DNA from: Sandaracinaceae bacterium
Lineage (GTDB): Bacteria; Myxococcota_A; Polyangia; Polyangiales; Houyiibacteriaceae
Length of the DNA: 64,000 bases
Reading direction: 5' to 3'
Assembly: GCA_020633055.1 (NCBI GenBank)
Contig: JACKEJ010000005.1
Coordinates: 310,001-374,000, forward strand
Shown: positions 8,183 to 16,948 of the stretch, piece by piece
Position numbering within the stretch: the stretch's first letter is position 1
Layout: each line of letters opens with the position of its first letter
The notes under the pieces: generated by a model
Told to the model about the DNA's origin: nothing
What the model saw: the letters and a program-made list of their open reading frames with translations, nothing else
Database searches by the model: none
Program-made: the position numbers and the translations under genes

Positions 8183-9397
8183 ATGAGCCCGAAGGCCCAC
8201 CAATTGGTCACCAAGGCCGGCGACGTCCTCGACCGCGAGACGCCCTGGATCTTCCGTACGTACGCCGGTCACAGCAGCCCGCGCGCGTCCAACGAGCTCT
8301 ACCGCAAGAACCTGGAGGCGGGCCAGACCGGCCTCTCCATCGCGTTCGACCTGCCCACCCAGTGTGGCTACAGCTCGGACCACAGCCTGGCGCGGCCCGA
8401 GGTGGGCAAGGTGGGCGTGCCCATCAACTCGCTCGACGACTTCCACGTGCTCTTCGATCAGATCCCCCTCGATCGGATGAACACGTCGATGACCATCAAC
8501 GGCACGAGCATGTGGTTGCTGGCGCTGTACGTGGCGCTGGCGCGCGAGCGCGGCACGGACGAGAAGCTGCTGCGCGGCACCACGCAGAACGACATCGTCA
8601 AGGAGTACCTGGCACGCGGGACGTACATCTTCCCGCCCGAGGCCAGCCTGCGCATCATCGCCGAGATGTACGAGTGGTGCCTGGAGCGGGTGCCCAACTG
8701 GAACGCCAGCAACATCTGCTCGTACCACCTGCAAGAGGCTGGCGCGACGCCAGGACAGGAGCTGGCCTTCGCGCTGGTCAACGCCATCGGCACGCTGGAC
8801 ACGCTCAAGGAGCGCGGGCACTTCACGCCCGAGCAGTTCGAGCAGGCCGTGGGGCGCATCAGCTTCTTCGTGAACAGCGGCATCCGCTTCGTCGAAGAGA
8901 TGTGCAAGATGCGCGCGTTCGCGGAGATGTGGGAGGAGATCACCACCGAGCGCTACAAGGTCGCGGACAAGCGCATGCGGCGCTTCCGCTACGGCGTGCA
9001 GGTGAACTCGCTGGGCCTGACCGAGAACCAGCCGGAGAACAACGCCTGGCGCATCCTGATCGAGACGCTGGGCGTGACCCTCAGCCGCAACGCCCGCTGC
9101 CGCGCGCTGCAGCTCCCCGCCTGGAACGAGGCGCTCTCGCCGCCGCGCCGTGGGACCAGCAGTGGTCGCCGCCTGCAACAGATCTCGCGTACGAGACGAC
9201 CTGCTCGAAATGCCGGACCTATTCGACGGCAGCCCCGTCATCGCCAGCAAGGTCGCGTCCCTCAAGGAGACCGCGTACGCCGAAATCGAGAAGATCCTCG
9301 AGATGGGCGGCGTGAAAGCAGCCATCGAGAGCGGCTACATGAAGTCCGAGCTGGTGCGCAGCATGAGCGAGCGCATGGGGCGCATCAACACCGGTGA
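8183..9397 (+). CDS. ecm: Ethylmalonyl-CoA mutase, N-terminal (catalytic barrel) part; frame broken near 9147
   Basis: Coenzyme-B12-dependent rearrangement of (2R)-ethylmalonyl-CoA to methylsuccinyl-CoA in the ethylmalonyl-CoA pathway. The ATG at 8183 starts MSPKAHQLVTKAG; the family TIM barrel follows: GQTGLSIAFDLPTQCGYSSD, DRMNTSMTING, LRGTTQNDIVKEYLARGTY, NICSYHLQEAGATPGQELA and VQVNSLGLTENQPENNAWRI. ENQPENN and CSYHLQEAGATP fit the ethylmalonyl-CoA mutase (MeaA/Ecm) branch rather than methylmalonyl-CoA mutase. Homology holds to about 9147 (LQLPAWNEALSPP), after which this frame is nonsense. Conserved pieces continue in other frames (PWDQQWS frame 1, LQQ frame 2, LAYE frame 1, DLLEMPDLFDGS frame 3) and then in the C-terminal part. 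Four frame breaks lie between about 9147 and 9198. Confidence 0.85.
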   Translation: MSPKAHQLVTKAGDVLDRETPWIFRTYAGHSSPRASNELYRKNLEAGQTGLSIAFDLPTQCGYSSDHSLARPEVGKVGVPINSLDDFHVLFDQIPLDRMNTSMTINGTSMWLLALYVALARERGTDEKLLRGTTQNDIVKEYLARGTYIFPPEASLRIIAEMYEWCLERVPNWNASNICSYHLQEAGATPGQELAFALVNAIGTLDTLKERGHFTPEQFEQAVGRISFFVNSGIRFVEEMCKMRAFAEMWEEITTERYKVADKRMRRFRYGVQVNSLGLTENQPENNAWRILIETLGVTLSRNARCRALQLPAWNEALSPPRRGTSSGRRLQQISRTRRPARNAGPIRRQPRHRQQGRVPQGDRVRRNREDPRDGRRESSHRERLHEVRAGAQHERAHGAHQHR

Positions 9398-10208
9398 CCT
9401 CACCGTGGTGGGCGTGAACAAGTGGCAGGACGGCATCCCCTCGCCCCTGCTGGGCGGCGAGGACGGCGGCGTATTCAAGATCGACCTGAGCGAGGCGGAC
9501 GAGACGCGCGCCGGGCTCGAGGCGACGAAGAAGAAGCGCGACGCGGCGCGCGTGGCGCAGGCGCTCGAGGCGCTGAAGGCGGCCGCGAAGAGCGGCGAGA
9601 GCATGATGGAGCCCAGCATCGAGTGCGCCCTCGCGCGCGTGACGACGGGCGAGTGGGCCGACGCGCTGCGCGAGGTGTTCGGCGAGTACCGCCCGGCCAC
9701 CGGCATCGAGGGGCAGCGCCTGACGCTCGAGGGAGAGCGCGTCGAGGCCCTGCGCCGCCGCGTGACCGACCTGGTGCAGACGCTGGGTCACCGCCCGCGC
9801 ATGGTGGTCGGCAAGCCTGGTCTGGACGGGCACAGCAACGGCGCCGAGGTCATCGCGGTGTCGGCGCGCCACGTGGGCTTCGACGTGATCTACTCGGGCA
9901 TCCGCCTGACGCCGGAGCAGATCGTGGAGAGCGCGGTCGAGGAGAACGCCGATGTGATCGGCGCGTCCGTGCTGAGCGGCAGCCACCTCGAGCTGGCGGA
10001 CCAGCTGATGGGCGGCCTGCGTGAGGCGGGCGCCGCGGACGACGTGCTGGTGGTCTTCGGCGGCATCATCCCGCGCGACGACTTTGCGACGCTGCAGCAA
10101 AAGGGCATCGCGCGCGTGTTCACGCCGGCCGACTACGAGCTGATCGACATCATGGAGCAGATCGTGACGCTGCTGGAGACGCGCCATCAGCGCAGCGCCG
10201 CCGAGTGA
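9150..10208 (+). CDS. ecm: Ethylmalonyl-CoA mutase, C-terminal part with B12-binding domain
   Basis: This is the continuation of the mutase in a different frame; true homology starts at about 9198 (DLLEMPDLFDGSPVI), so the ATG at 9150 is unlikely to be a natural start. It contains the end of the barrel and linker, then the cobalamin-binding domain, with GKPGLDGHSNGAEVI carrying the DxHxxG lower-ligand motif (His replaces the dimethylbenzimidazole base). LSGSHLELADQLM and VVFGGIIPRDDF, the usual B12-fold loops, follow. Together with the N-terminal part the protein would be about 674 residues, typical for Ecm/MeaA. It stops 10 bases before meaB, supporting an ecm-meaB operon. Confidence 0.85.
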   Translation: MGPAVVAACNRSRVRDDLLEMPDLFDGSPVIASKVASLKETAYAEIEKILEMGGVKAAIESGYMKSELVRSMSERMGRINTGDLTVVGVNKWQDGIPSPLLGGEDGGVFKIDLSEADETRAGLEATKKKRDAARVAQALEALKAAAKSGESMMEPSIECALARVTTGEWADALREVFGEYRPATGIEGQRLTLEGERVEALRRRVTDLVQTLGHRPRMVVGKPGLDGHSNGAEVIAVSARHVGFDVIYSGIRLTPEQIVESAVEENADVIGASVLSGSHLELADQLMGGLREAGAADDVLVVFGGIIPRDDFATLQQKGIARVFTPADYELIDIMEQIVTLLETRHQRSAAE

Positions 10209-10218
10209 GCCGCACCGC

Positions 10219-11223
10219 ATGCCCGGTGACGGACAGAAGCAGGCGCCGGGCGCGGGGCTGAGCGAGCAGCACGCGCAGTGGATCGACGCGGCGCTCGACG
10301 CACACAAGTTCAGCACCGCGCGGCTGATCTCGCTGTTCGAAGACCAGCGCCCCGAGGCCGTCCCCCAGCGGGCGGCCGTGCTGGCCGCGCTGGATGCGCA
10401 CCCGCGCGCGCGGCGGGCCACGTTCTTGGGCATCACGGGCACCCCCGGCGCAGGCAAGAGCACGCTCACGGGGCAGCTCGCGCGGCGCATGCACGAGACC
10501 CGCAGCGACCTGCGCTTCGCCGTGCTGGCGGTGGACCCGAGCAGCCGCTTCTCGGGCGGGGCGCTGCTGGGCGACCGCACCCGCGTGCGCTTCGCCACCG
10601 GGGACACGCGCCTGTTCTTCCGCAGCCAGGCGAGCGACACCGAGCTGGGCGGTCTGTCGCCGCGCAGCTTCCAGGTGTGCCGGCTGCTGTACCGCCTGTT
10701 CGACTGCGTGCTGATCGAGACCGTCGGAATCGGCCAGAGCGAGGTGGACATCCGCTTCCTGGCGGACCGCGTGTACCTCGTGGTGCAGCCCATGGGCGGC
10801 GACGAGATCCAGTTCCTCAAGGCGGGCATCATGGAGGTGCCCGACGAGATCGTGCTGAACAAGTGCGACGCGGTGGACGCCGCGCGGCGCAGCTATCAAG
10901 CGCTGAAGAGCAGCATGGCGCTGGCGCGGCCTTTCGACGGGGACCACATCGCCATCCACCGGGTCAGCGCCACGGAGGGCATGGGCCTCGACCGCTTGGC
11001 GGGGGTGCTGCTGCAGGCAACGGACGCGTACCGCGCGGACTCGCTGCGCGGCAAGGAGGAGCACTACTTCGCCAAGTGGGTGAAGGAGGAGTTCGGGCGG
11101 CGCGGCTCGCTCTACCTGCGCGAGCACCACGAAGGCGCGCGCGAGTACCTGGATGCCCACGGCAGCTTCGACGCCGCCGAGGTCGCCTTCGAGCGCGAGT
11201 ATGGCGCGGGCCGGCGAGGCTGA
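10219..11223 (+). CDS. meaB: MeaB/ArgK-type G3E GTPase, mutase chaperone
   Basis: A 334-residue G protein that loads and protects adenosylcobalamin-dependent acyl-CoA mutases using GTP hydrolysis (established for MeaB). Motifs: P-loop GTPGAGKST at residues 74-82, VDPSS (Walker-B-like region), LGDRTRV (switch I region), ETVGIGQSEVDI (switch/base III region) and NKCDAVD (guanine specificity). The C-terminal helical dimerisation arm is present. It starts 10 bases after the mutase gene, so the likely partner is ethylmalonyl-CoA mutase rather than methylmalonyl-CoA mutase. The middle (FRSQASDTELGGLSPRSF) is somewhat divergent from the textbook MeaB sequence. Confidence 0.9.
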   Translation: MPGDGQKQAPGAGLSEQHAQWIDAALDAHKFSTARLISLFEDQRPEAVPQRAAVLAALDAHPRARRATFLGITGTPGAGKSTLTGQLARRMHETRSDLRFAVLAVDPSSRFSGGALLGDRTRVRFATGDTRLFFRSQASDTELGGLSPRSFQVCRLLYRLFDCVLIETVGIGQSEVDIRFLADRVYLVVQPMGGDEIQFLKAGIMEVPDEIVLNKCDAVDAARRSYQALKSSMALARPFDGDHIAIHRVSATEGMGLDRLAGVLLQATDAYRADSLRGKEEHYFAKWVKEEFGRRGSLYLREHHEGAREYLDAHGSFDAAEVAFEREYGAGRRG

Positions 11224-12820
11224 CGTGCGCTCGGGGACGCAGGCGCACGTGTCGAGGCCCCTTCGAGGGACGGACCGCGGGCGTCCCTCGGGTGTTTGCC
11301 ACGGCGCGCCTTGCTGGGCGGAGCGTGCACTGCGACGCGCGGTCTTGCTGAGCGTCCTCGCCTCCGGCGCGTGTGCGTCGGCCCCGCTGCGCCCGCAGCC
11401 GCTCGGGTGGGAGTCCGTCGCGTGGCGCGCGTGCCCTGCGGACGTGCCTGGCGCCGAGCGGGCCGAGTGCGCGCACGTCACGGTGCCGCTCGACTGGGAC
11501 GAGCCCACGGGGGAGACCATCACGGTGTTCGCCCGGCGCTTCCTGCCGGACGGCGCGCCTCGAGGGCAGCTGTGGGCGCTGGACGGGGGACCGGGCGAGC
11601 CCGGAGATGGCCTGTCGCAAGGCGAGCTCGTCGACACGGTGCTGGGCGCAGGGTTCGAGCTGGTGGTGCCCACGCACCGGGGCAACGCGTACGGCACGAC
11701 GCTGCAGTGCCCCGGCGCCACGGACGAGCCCAGCTGCGTCGCCGCGCTGCACGCGCAGTGGGGCGCGGGGCTGCGGCACTTCGAGGCGCGCCAGGCAGCC
11801 CGTGATGTGGCGGCGCTCGCGACGGCGCACCGGCCGGTCGCGCCCGGCACGGCGCGCATCTTCGGCGGGTCGTACGGGACCATCTGGCTGCAGCGCACGC
11901 TGCAGGTGGCGCCCGGGCTGTTCCACGGCGCGTACATGGACGCCGTGGGAGACCTGGACGCCGACTTCGAGCACATCGGCGCGTGGTTCGACGCGGCCGG
12001 GCGCGCGCTGCTGGACCGCTGCGAGGCCGACGATGTGTGTGCCGCGCGTTTCCCCGGGGGCGTCCAGGCGGCGGCCGACCAGGTCCACGCGGACGCCGTT
12101 CTGGGTGTCGGCTGCGCGGGTACCCTGGGGGTGGGGCTGGACGAGCTACAGGCCCTGTTCTCGCGCTTGCTGCAAGGCACGCGCGAGCGCGCGCTGATCG
12201 CACCGCTGCTGCATCGCGTGCAGCGCTGCTCGGACGGTGACCAGCGTGCGCTGCGGGCCGCGCTCGCGAGCGCGCCGCCACCGCCGCCGACGTCCCCGCG
12301 CTTCAACCCGCTGCTCAACTGGACCGCGATCTACCGCGGGCTGTACCACGTCTCCGCCAGCCCCGCCGAGCTCGAGGCACTCGCCGCGGCCAGTCTGTTC
12401 GACAACGGCGCCATGGTCGTGTTGGCGCGGCGTCGGGCCGAGTTCCCGGACGACTTCGACGACCGTACGGAGCGCGGAGACATCGACGCCTACACGGGGC
12501 CAGTGCACCTGGTGCAGGGCGCGCTGGACCCGCTCACCCCGGAGCACTTGCTGCCCGCGGTCGAGGCGCGCTTCGGGAGCGCGCAGGTACACACGCTCGT
12601 GCTGCCGGACGGTGGGCACGCCTCCCCGCGCTTCACGCAGCGCGCCGACGGCGAGCGGTGCACCATGCGCTGGCTGGGTGGGTTCCTGGCGGACCCCAGC
12701 GACCCGTTCGACACAGCCTGCCTCGGCGACGTACCCGCCCTCGACGTCGCCGCGACGCAGCCCGCCACCCAAGACGCATCCGAAGCGTTCTGGGGCACGC
12801 GCGACCCGTGGGACGGCTAG
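11201..12820 (+). CDS. Secreted alpha/beta-hydrolase (tripeptidyl-aminopeptidase-like)
   Basis: A serine hydrolase of about 539 residues. The nucleophile elbow is GGSYGT (GxSxG variant); the acid lies in VQGALDPLTPEH and the His in LPDGGHASP, giving the order Ser-Asp-His expected for the fold. ALDGGPGEPGDGL near the N-terminus is the oxyanion-hole loop of the TAP/proline-iminopeptidase group. Probable substrates are peptides or esters. The start is uncertain: ATG 11201 overlaps meaB by 23 bases, and GTG at 11225 or 11249 are alternatives. All give a hydrophobic segment AVLLSVLASGAC, so it is likely exported and may be a lipoprotein. Several cysteine pairs fit an oxidising compartment. Confidence 0.8.
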   Translation: MARAGEADVRSGTQAHVSRPLRGTDRGRPSGVCHGAPCWAERALRRAVLLSVLASGACASAPLRPQPLGWESVAWRACPADVPGAERAECAHVTVPLDWDEPTGETITVFARRFLPDGAPRGQLWALDGGPGEPGDGLSQGELVDTVLGAGFELVVPTHRGNAYGTTLQCPGATDEPSCVAALHAQWGAGLRHFEARQAARDVAALATAHRPVAPGTARIFGGSYGTIWLQRTLQVAPGLFHGAYMDAVGDLDADFEHIGAWFDAAGRALLDRCEADDVCAARFPGGVQAAADQVHADAVLGVGCAGTLGVGLDELQALFSRLLQGTRERALIAPLLHRVQRCSDGDQRALRAALASAPPPPPTSPRFNPLLNWTAIYRGLYHVSASPAELEALAAASLFDNGAMVVLARRRAEFPDDFDDRTERGDIDAYTGPVHLVQGALDPLTPEHLLPAVEARFGSAQVHTLVLPDGGHASPRFTQRADGERCTMRWLGGFLADPSDPFDTACLGDVPALDVAATQPATQDASEAFWGTRDPWDG

Positions 12821-12885
12821 CGGCGCGCAACGTCCAGTGCAGACGGCAAGTGGGCCGAGCGCACGATGACGTGTAGTCTGAGGCC

Positions 12886-14052
12886 ATGCGCGTCGTCCCT
12901 GCCCTCTCCTTCCTCGCCGTCGCCCTCGTGTTCGCCCCGGCGGCACAAGTGCTCTCTCAGCCCATCCCGGCTTGCCGGGGCACGGTCCAGGTCACGCTCG
13001 GCGCCAACGGCACTGTCACCCTCGACCCGGCGCAGGTCGACGATGGCTCGTCCGACGGCAGCGGGCGGCCGGTGAGCCTCTCGGTCTCGCCCAACACCTT
13101 CGACTGCGCGAGCATCGGGTCGAACCCGCACGCCGTGACGCTGAGCGTGACCAGCTCGATGCAGACCGCGACGTGCATGTCGTCCGTGACGGTAGTGGCG
13201 CCGCCGCCCGTGGTCACGTGTCAGAACATCTCCGTCAACCTGGACGGCTCGGGCATCGTCACCGTCCTGCCGAACGACCCGCTCGTGTCCGCCAGCCGGG
13301 TGTGCGGGGGCGCCATGCAGGTCTCCTTGTCCTCGACTTCCTTCACGTGCGCGGACGTCGGCGCGAACGCCACCACGCTGACGGTCACCATCGGGGGCGA
13401 GAGCGCGCAGTGCACGCCGACGGTGACGGTCGTCGACAGCGGCTCGTCGACCCCGCCCGTGATCACCTGCGGCGCGACGGTCACCCTGCCCCCCAGCGAC
13501 GAAGCGCTCTTGCCAGCCACGCTCACCGCGCCCACCGCCGTCGACAACTGCTTTGTGGCGATGGTCGGCAGCGACGCCCCGGCCGCGGGCTTCCCGCTGG
13601 GCGACACGCTGGTGACGTGGACGGCGACGGACCCCTCGGGCAACCAATCCAGCTGTGTGCAGACGGTGCGCCGCGACTGCTGCGCGCCCGACATGGGCGT
13701 CGTGGACATGGACATGGGCGTGGTCGACACGGACATGGGCACCGGCGCGAGCGACATGGGCGCGGCAGACGCGGACACGAGCGACACGGGGATGCCCACG
13801 AGTGACGCAGCGACGGTCGACGACATGGGGAGCGCGGCGACCGACATGGGGAACGGCGACGGCGGCGGTGACGCGGAGACCCCCAACCCAGACCAGGCCA
13901 CCGGCGCGGACCAGGGCGCGCGTGTGGACGCCGGGTCCACCCGGAGCTCGGGTTCCTCGTGCACGGCAGGCCCATCGGGTTCGGGTGCCTCCGTCGCGTT
14001 CATCGGCGTGTGTGCGCTTGCGCTCGCCGGGCGGCGGCGCCGGGTCCGCTAG
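12886..14052 (+). CDS. Secreted HYR-like beta-domain protein with Asp-Met-Gly linker and MYXO-CTERM-like tail
   Basis: A 388-residue protein. N-terminal signal peptide (MRVVPALSFLAVALVFAPAA). Three strand-rich modules with paired cysteines follow; the third contains LVTWTATDPSGNQSSC, a hallmark of HYR (hyalin repeat) domains. Residues 265-345 form a low-complexity linker with repeated DMG units. The end is a Cys-containing Ser/Gly patch, a hydrophobic helix (VAFIGVCALALAG) and RRRRVR, matching the MYXO-CTERM sorting signal of Myxococcota surface proteins. It is probably displayed on the outer surface as an adhesion or structural module. It converges on the response regulator gene; the two stop codons overlap in a shared CTAG at 14049-14052. 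Confidence 0.85.
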   Translation: MRVVPALSFLAVALVFAPAAQVLSQPIPACRGTVQVTLGANGTVTLDPAQVDDGSSDGSGRPVSLSVSPNTFDCASIGSNPHAVTLSVTSSMQTATCMSSVTVVAPPPVVTCQNISVNLDGSGIVTVLPNDPLVSASRVCGGAMQVSLSSTSFTCADVGANATTLTVTIGGESAQCTPTVTVVDSGSSTPPVITCGATVTLPPSDEALLPATLTAPTAVDNCFVAMVGSDAPAAGFPLGDTLVTWTATDPSGNQSSCVQTVRRDCCAPDMGVVDMDMGVVDTDMGTGASDMGAADADTSDTGMPTSDAATVDDMGSAATDMGNGDGGGDAETPNPDQATGADQGARVDAGSTRSSGSSCTAGPSGSGASVAFIGVCALALAGRRRRVR

Positions 14053-14684
14053 AGCCACCCGAGCGACAGCGCCTTGAGCACGGCCTGGGTGCGGTCGCGC
14101 ACGGAGAGCTTCGAGAGGATGCTCGACGTGTGGTTCTTCACGGTGCCCTCGCGGGTCCCGAGCGCGTCCGCGATCTCGCGGTTGGAGAGCCCACGCGCCA
14201 TCAGGGCGAGCACTTGAGTCTCCCGCGGCGTGAGGGGGTCCACCGCCATCCCACCGAGCTGCTCCGCGCCGCCGCCCCGGAGCTGGTCGCGGGCTGGCTG
14301 GTGGACCACCGGCCCGAGAAAGCGCTCGCCGCTCGCCACGCGCGCGAGGACGTCGACGAGCGTGTCGAGCGCGACGTCTTTCAAGAGGAACGCGCCTGCG
14401 CCCGCGGCGGTCGCGCGCACCAGAGCGTCCGGGTCGTCGAAGGTGGTCAGGAGGACCGTCGGCGGACACCCGTCGCCGAGGGCGCGCATGACGCCGATAC
14501 CGTCCAGCTCGGGCATGCGCACGTCGAGCAGCAAGACGTCGGGCTCGCACGCGCGCGCGAGCTCCACCGCGGCGTGGCCATCGCCCGCCTCACCCACCAC
14601 CTCGATGGCGGCGCTGAGCTCGAGCAGCCCGCGCAGCCCGCGGCGCAAGAGCTCCTGGTCGTCCGCCAGCAGGACGCGGGTCAT
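14049..14684 (-). CDS. NarL/LuxR-family response regulator
   Basis: A 211-residue DNA-binding response regulator. The receiver domain (residues 1-120) has acidic pair D8-D9, phospho-acceptor D54 in LLLDVRMPELDG, the T in LLTTF and K in LLKD. The C-terminal LuxR-type HTH is LTPRETQVLALMARGLSNRE followed by VKNHTSSILSKL. Its start overlaps the upstream kinase stop by 4 bases (14681-14684), so kinase and regulator are cotranslated and almost certainly cognate. The target genes are not evident from the window; the serine hydrolase gene at the head of the operon may be linked to signal sensing. Confidence 0.95.
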   Translation of the reverse strand: MTRVLLADDQELLRRGLRGLLELSAAIEVVGEAGDGHAAVELARACEPDVLLLDVRMPELDGIGVMRALGDGCPPTVLLTTFDDPDALVRATAAGAGAFLLKDVALDTLVDVLARVASGERFLGPVVHQPARDQLRGGGAEQLGGMAVDPLTPRETQVLALMARGLSNREIADALGTREGTVKNHTSSILSKLSVRDRTQAVLKALSLGWL

Positions 14685-15799
14685 GCGTGCTCCGGGAAGC
14701 GTATGGTGATGGGGAAACCGGGGCCGGCGCGCAGCTCGAGCGTGCCCCCCAGCTCCTCGACACGCTCCCGCATGCCGGTCAGGCCGTTGCCCTCGACGAC
14801 GGCGTCCGCCCCGGGTCCGTCGTCGCGCAGGGTGGCCACCACCCCCGCGGCGTCACGCCACACACGCAGCTGCGAGGAGCGTGCGCCGCCGTGCCGGACG
14901 GAGTTCGTCAGGGCCTCTCGCACGCAGCGCGCGAGGGCATGGGCGTGAGGGGTGACGGGCTCGGCCTCGATGGCCTGGTGCAGGACGATGCCGCGCGTCG
15001 CCGCCGTGAGCTCGGCAAGCTCCGCGGCCAGCGTGGTGCGCGGCGACTCGCGCATGGACCCCACCACGCCGCGGACGTCCGACAGCAACGACGCCGCGAT
15101 GACGCGGGCGTCTCCGATGACCGCGGCGGCGGGACCGTCCGGGTCTCGGCGCTGCGCCAGGTCGAGGTTGACCGACAGCGCCGCCAGGTGGTGGCCCAGC
15201 ACGTCGTGGAGGTCGCGCGCGATGGCCAGACGCTCCTCGAGGCGAGAGCGCTCGGCGACGAGCGACTGCATCTGCTCGAGCTCCTCGCGACGCATGTCGG
15301 CCACGTGCGCTATCCGACCGACGAAGAACGCGAAGCTCTGCCAGCCGATCTCGACGCCGCCCACGATGGTGAAGACGGCCCACGGGGAGAGAGGCGAGGC
15401 GCGCCACTGACCATAGAAGAACACGAGCGTCAGGAAGGCCGACACCGAGAGCAAGACCTGAGCGAGCAGCCAACGGAGGGCCCAGCGCGCTGGCAGCACG
15501 AAGGGCAGCTGGACGGCGAGCACGTAGTAGAGGCTCTCGTCGACCAGCGCCGCCACGCACTGCAGCGCCAGCGAGAAGACCCGTGCCCGCAGCGACCATC
15601 GCGCGCCCCGGCGCAGGGTGAGGAACGACCCCACACCCACCGTGCCATACCCGGCTCCAGCGATCACCCAGCGCCAGTGACCGAGCTGCTCGAGGTGACC
15701 GACCCCCTCGCTGGCCACCAGCGCAGCGACCGCGGCCAGCATCGCGGTGATGCCGACCGCGAGCCAGGCGATGGCGGTGCTGGCCCGGAGCTCGCTCAC
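14681..15799 (-). CDS. Membrane histidine kinase, HisKA_3 (DesK/NarX-like) family
   Basis: A 372-residue sensor kinase. Residues about 10-165 form four to six transmembrane helices with short loops, so sensing is probably within or at the membrane. A coiled coil (EELEQMQSLVAERSRLEERL) leads to the HisKA_3 dimerisation box ARDLHDVLGHHLAAL with phospho-accepting H198. The HATPase_c domain is at the end, with N-box REALTNSVRHG and G-boxes DDGPGAD and GNGLTGMRERVEELGG. It phosphorylates the overlapping NarL-type regulator. The upstream serine hydrolase gene ends 9 bases away, suggesting a three-gene operon. Confidence 0.93.
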   Translation of the reverse strand: MSELRASTAIAWLAVGITAMLAAVAALVASEGVGHLEQLGHWRWVIAGAGYGTVGVGSFLTLRRGARWSLRARVFSLALQCVAALVDESLYYVLAVQLPFVLPARWALRWLLAQVLLSVSAFLTLVFFYGQWRASPLSPWAVFTIVGGVEIGWQSFAFFVGRIAHVADMRREELEQMQSLVAERSRLEERLAIARDLHDVLGHHLAALSVNLDLAQRRDPDGPAAAVIGDARVIAASLLSDVRGVVGSMRESPRTTLAAELAELTAATRGIVLHQAIEAEPVTPHAHALARCVREALTNSVRHGGARSSQLRVWRDAAGVVATLRDDGPGADAVVEGNGLTGMRERVEELGGTLELRAGPGFPITIRFPEHA

Positions 15800-15808
15800 G
15801 GCGCCAGT

Positions 15809-16948
15809 CTACTCGCTTTCGGCCTGCCGAGCCGCGTACCACGTGAGCACCAGCTCGAGCGCGGCCTCGGCGCGCGGGCTGCCGACGTTCGTCGCCACCA
15901 GGAGCGCCTCGTCCGTCCCCGGCGTGAGGATGGCGAGGGAGTAGAAGTGCGTGTTGCTTCCGTCGTGGACGAGCTGGAGCGGGTCCTCTCGCGCCACCCA
16001 CCCGAGCGCATAGCCGTCCTCGGAGCGCGGCGCGCGGAGCTCGGCGAAGCCGGCCGGGGACACCAGCTCGTCCGTGCTCCCCTCGAGACCGCGCAGCATC
16101 ATCGCTGCGAACCGCGCCCAGTCGCCGAGCGCGCAGTGCACCGTCCCCGCCGGGCCCAAGACGGGTGCGTTGTCCGCTCCGTCGGCGCCGGGGTCGATGG
16201 GCCGAAGCCGACGCCCGAGGACCTCGTGGCCCCACGGCTGGTCCACCACGCCAGGTTCACCGGGTGGCCCGAAGCCGCAGGAGCGCATCTGGAGGGGCTC
16301 GAACAGGCGCGCGGTGAGCAGCCGCTCCCAGCTGTCGCCGAGCGCGACCTCCAGCATCCTCCCCGCCGCGACGTAGCCGACGTTGGAGTAGCGAAACGTG
16401 CCCCGAGGGCCCTGCGGAGGCACGGCCAGGACCACGCCGAGGCTCTCCCGACGCGCCGTCGAGGGGTCTTCGTCCAGCTCTTCGACCAACGGGATGACCG
16501 TGGCGTCGTCGATGCCGGCCGTGTGGGAGAGGAGCTCGACCAGCGTCACGCCCAGGTACCCCTCGTCGAGCTCGGTGAGCTCACCCCCGAGCACGTCGCC
16601 CAGCGTGCTGGTCCACGAAAGGGCCCCCTCGTCCACCGCCATCGCGGCCAGCGCCGCCGTCATCGCTTTGGTGTTGGAGCCCAGGTGGTATTGGTCATCG
16701 ACGGTCACGGGCACGGCGTCGCCCGCGCGGCGCACGCCCGCGGCGGCGATGGAGGTCACGCCGGTATGATCGACGAGCGCGACGGCGACCGAGGGAACGT
16801 CCGCGGTGTCGACGGTGTAGGTCACGAGCTCCTCGAGAGGGAGCGCCGCAATGTCCACCGTCCCGGCGTCGGTGGGCGAGTGGGTGTGATCGGCGCATCC
16901 GAGCAGCGCGACGAGGGTGAGAGCGGGGGCCAGGTGTCGTGGTGTCAT
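15809..16948 (-). CDS. Lipoprotein serine hydrolase, class C beta-lactamase/DD-peptidase family
   Basis: A 379-residue exported enzyme. The start at 16948 gives MTPRHLAPALTLVALLGC, a clean lipoprotein signal with Cys18. Penicillin-binding motifs: SNTK (SxxK nucleophile, residues 91-94), YSN in FRYSNVGYV (YxN), and HDGSN near the C-terminus as the third motif (HxG type). Such proteins are peptidases or esterases acting on peptidoglycan or small esters; true beta-lactamase activity is not implied. It is the first gene of a probable operon with a histidine kinase and response regulator, suggesting envelope-stress sensing, though that is inference. Confidence 0.88.
   Translation of the reverse strand: MTPRHLAPALTLVALLGCADHTHSPTDAGTVDIAALPLEELVTYTVDTADVPSVAVALVDHTGVTSIAAAGVRRAGDAVPVTVDDQYHLGSNTKAMTAALAAMAVDEGALSWTSTLGDVLGGELTELDEGYLGVTLVELLSHTAGIDDATVIPLVEELDEDPSTARRESLGVVLAVPPQGPRGTFRYSNVGYVAAGRMLEVALGDSWERLLTARLFEPLQMRSCGFGPPGEPGVVDQPWGHEVLGRRLRPIDPGADGADNAPVLGPAGTVHCALGDWARFAAMMLRGLEGSTDELVSPAGFAELRAPRSEDGYALGWVAREDPLQLVHDGSNTHFYSLAILTPGTDEALLVATNVGSPRAEAALELVLTWYAARQAESE

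Noticed and set aside
8183..10208. Methylmalonyl-CoA mutase as the identity of the B12 mutase
   Set aside because: The combined protein is about 674 residues in one chain with ENQPENN, CSYHLQEAGATP and PWDQQWS phrases of the Ecm/MeaA branch; the methylmalonyl-CoA mutase large subunit is longer and differs at these places. The co-occurrence with ccr and mcd supports Ecm.
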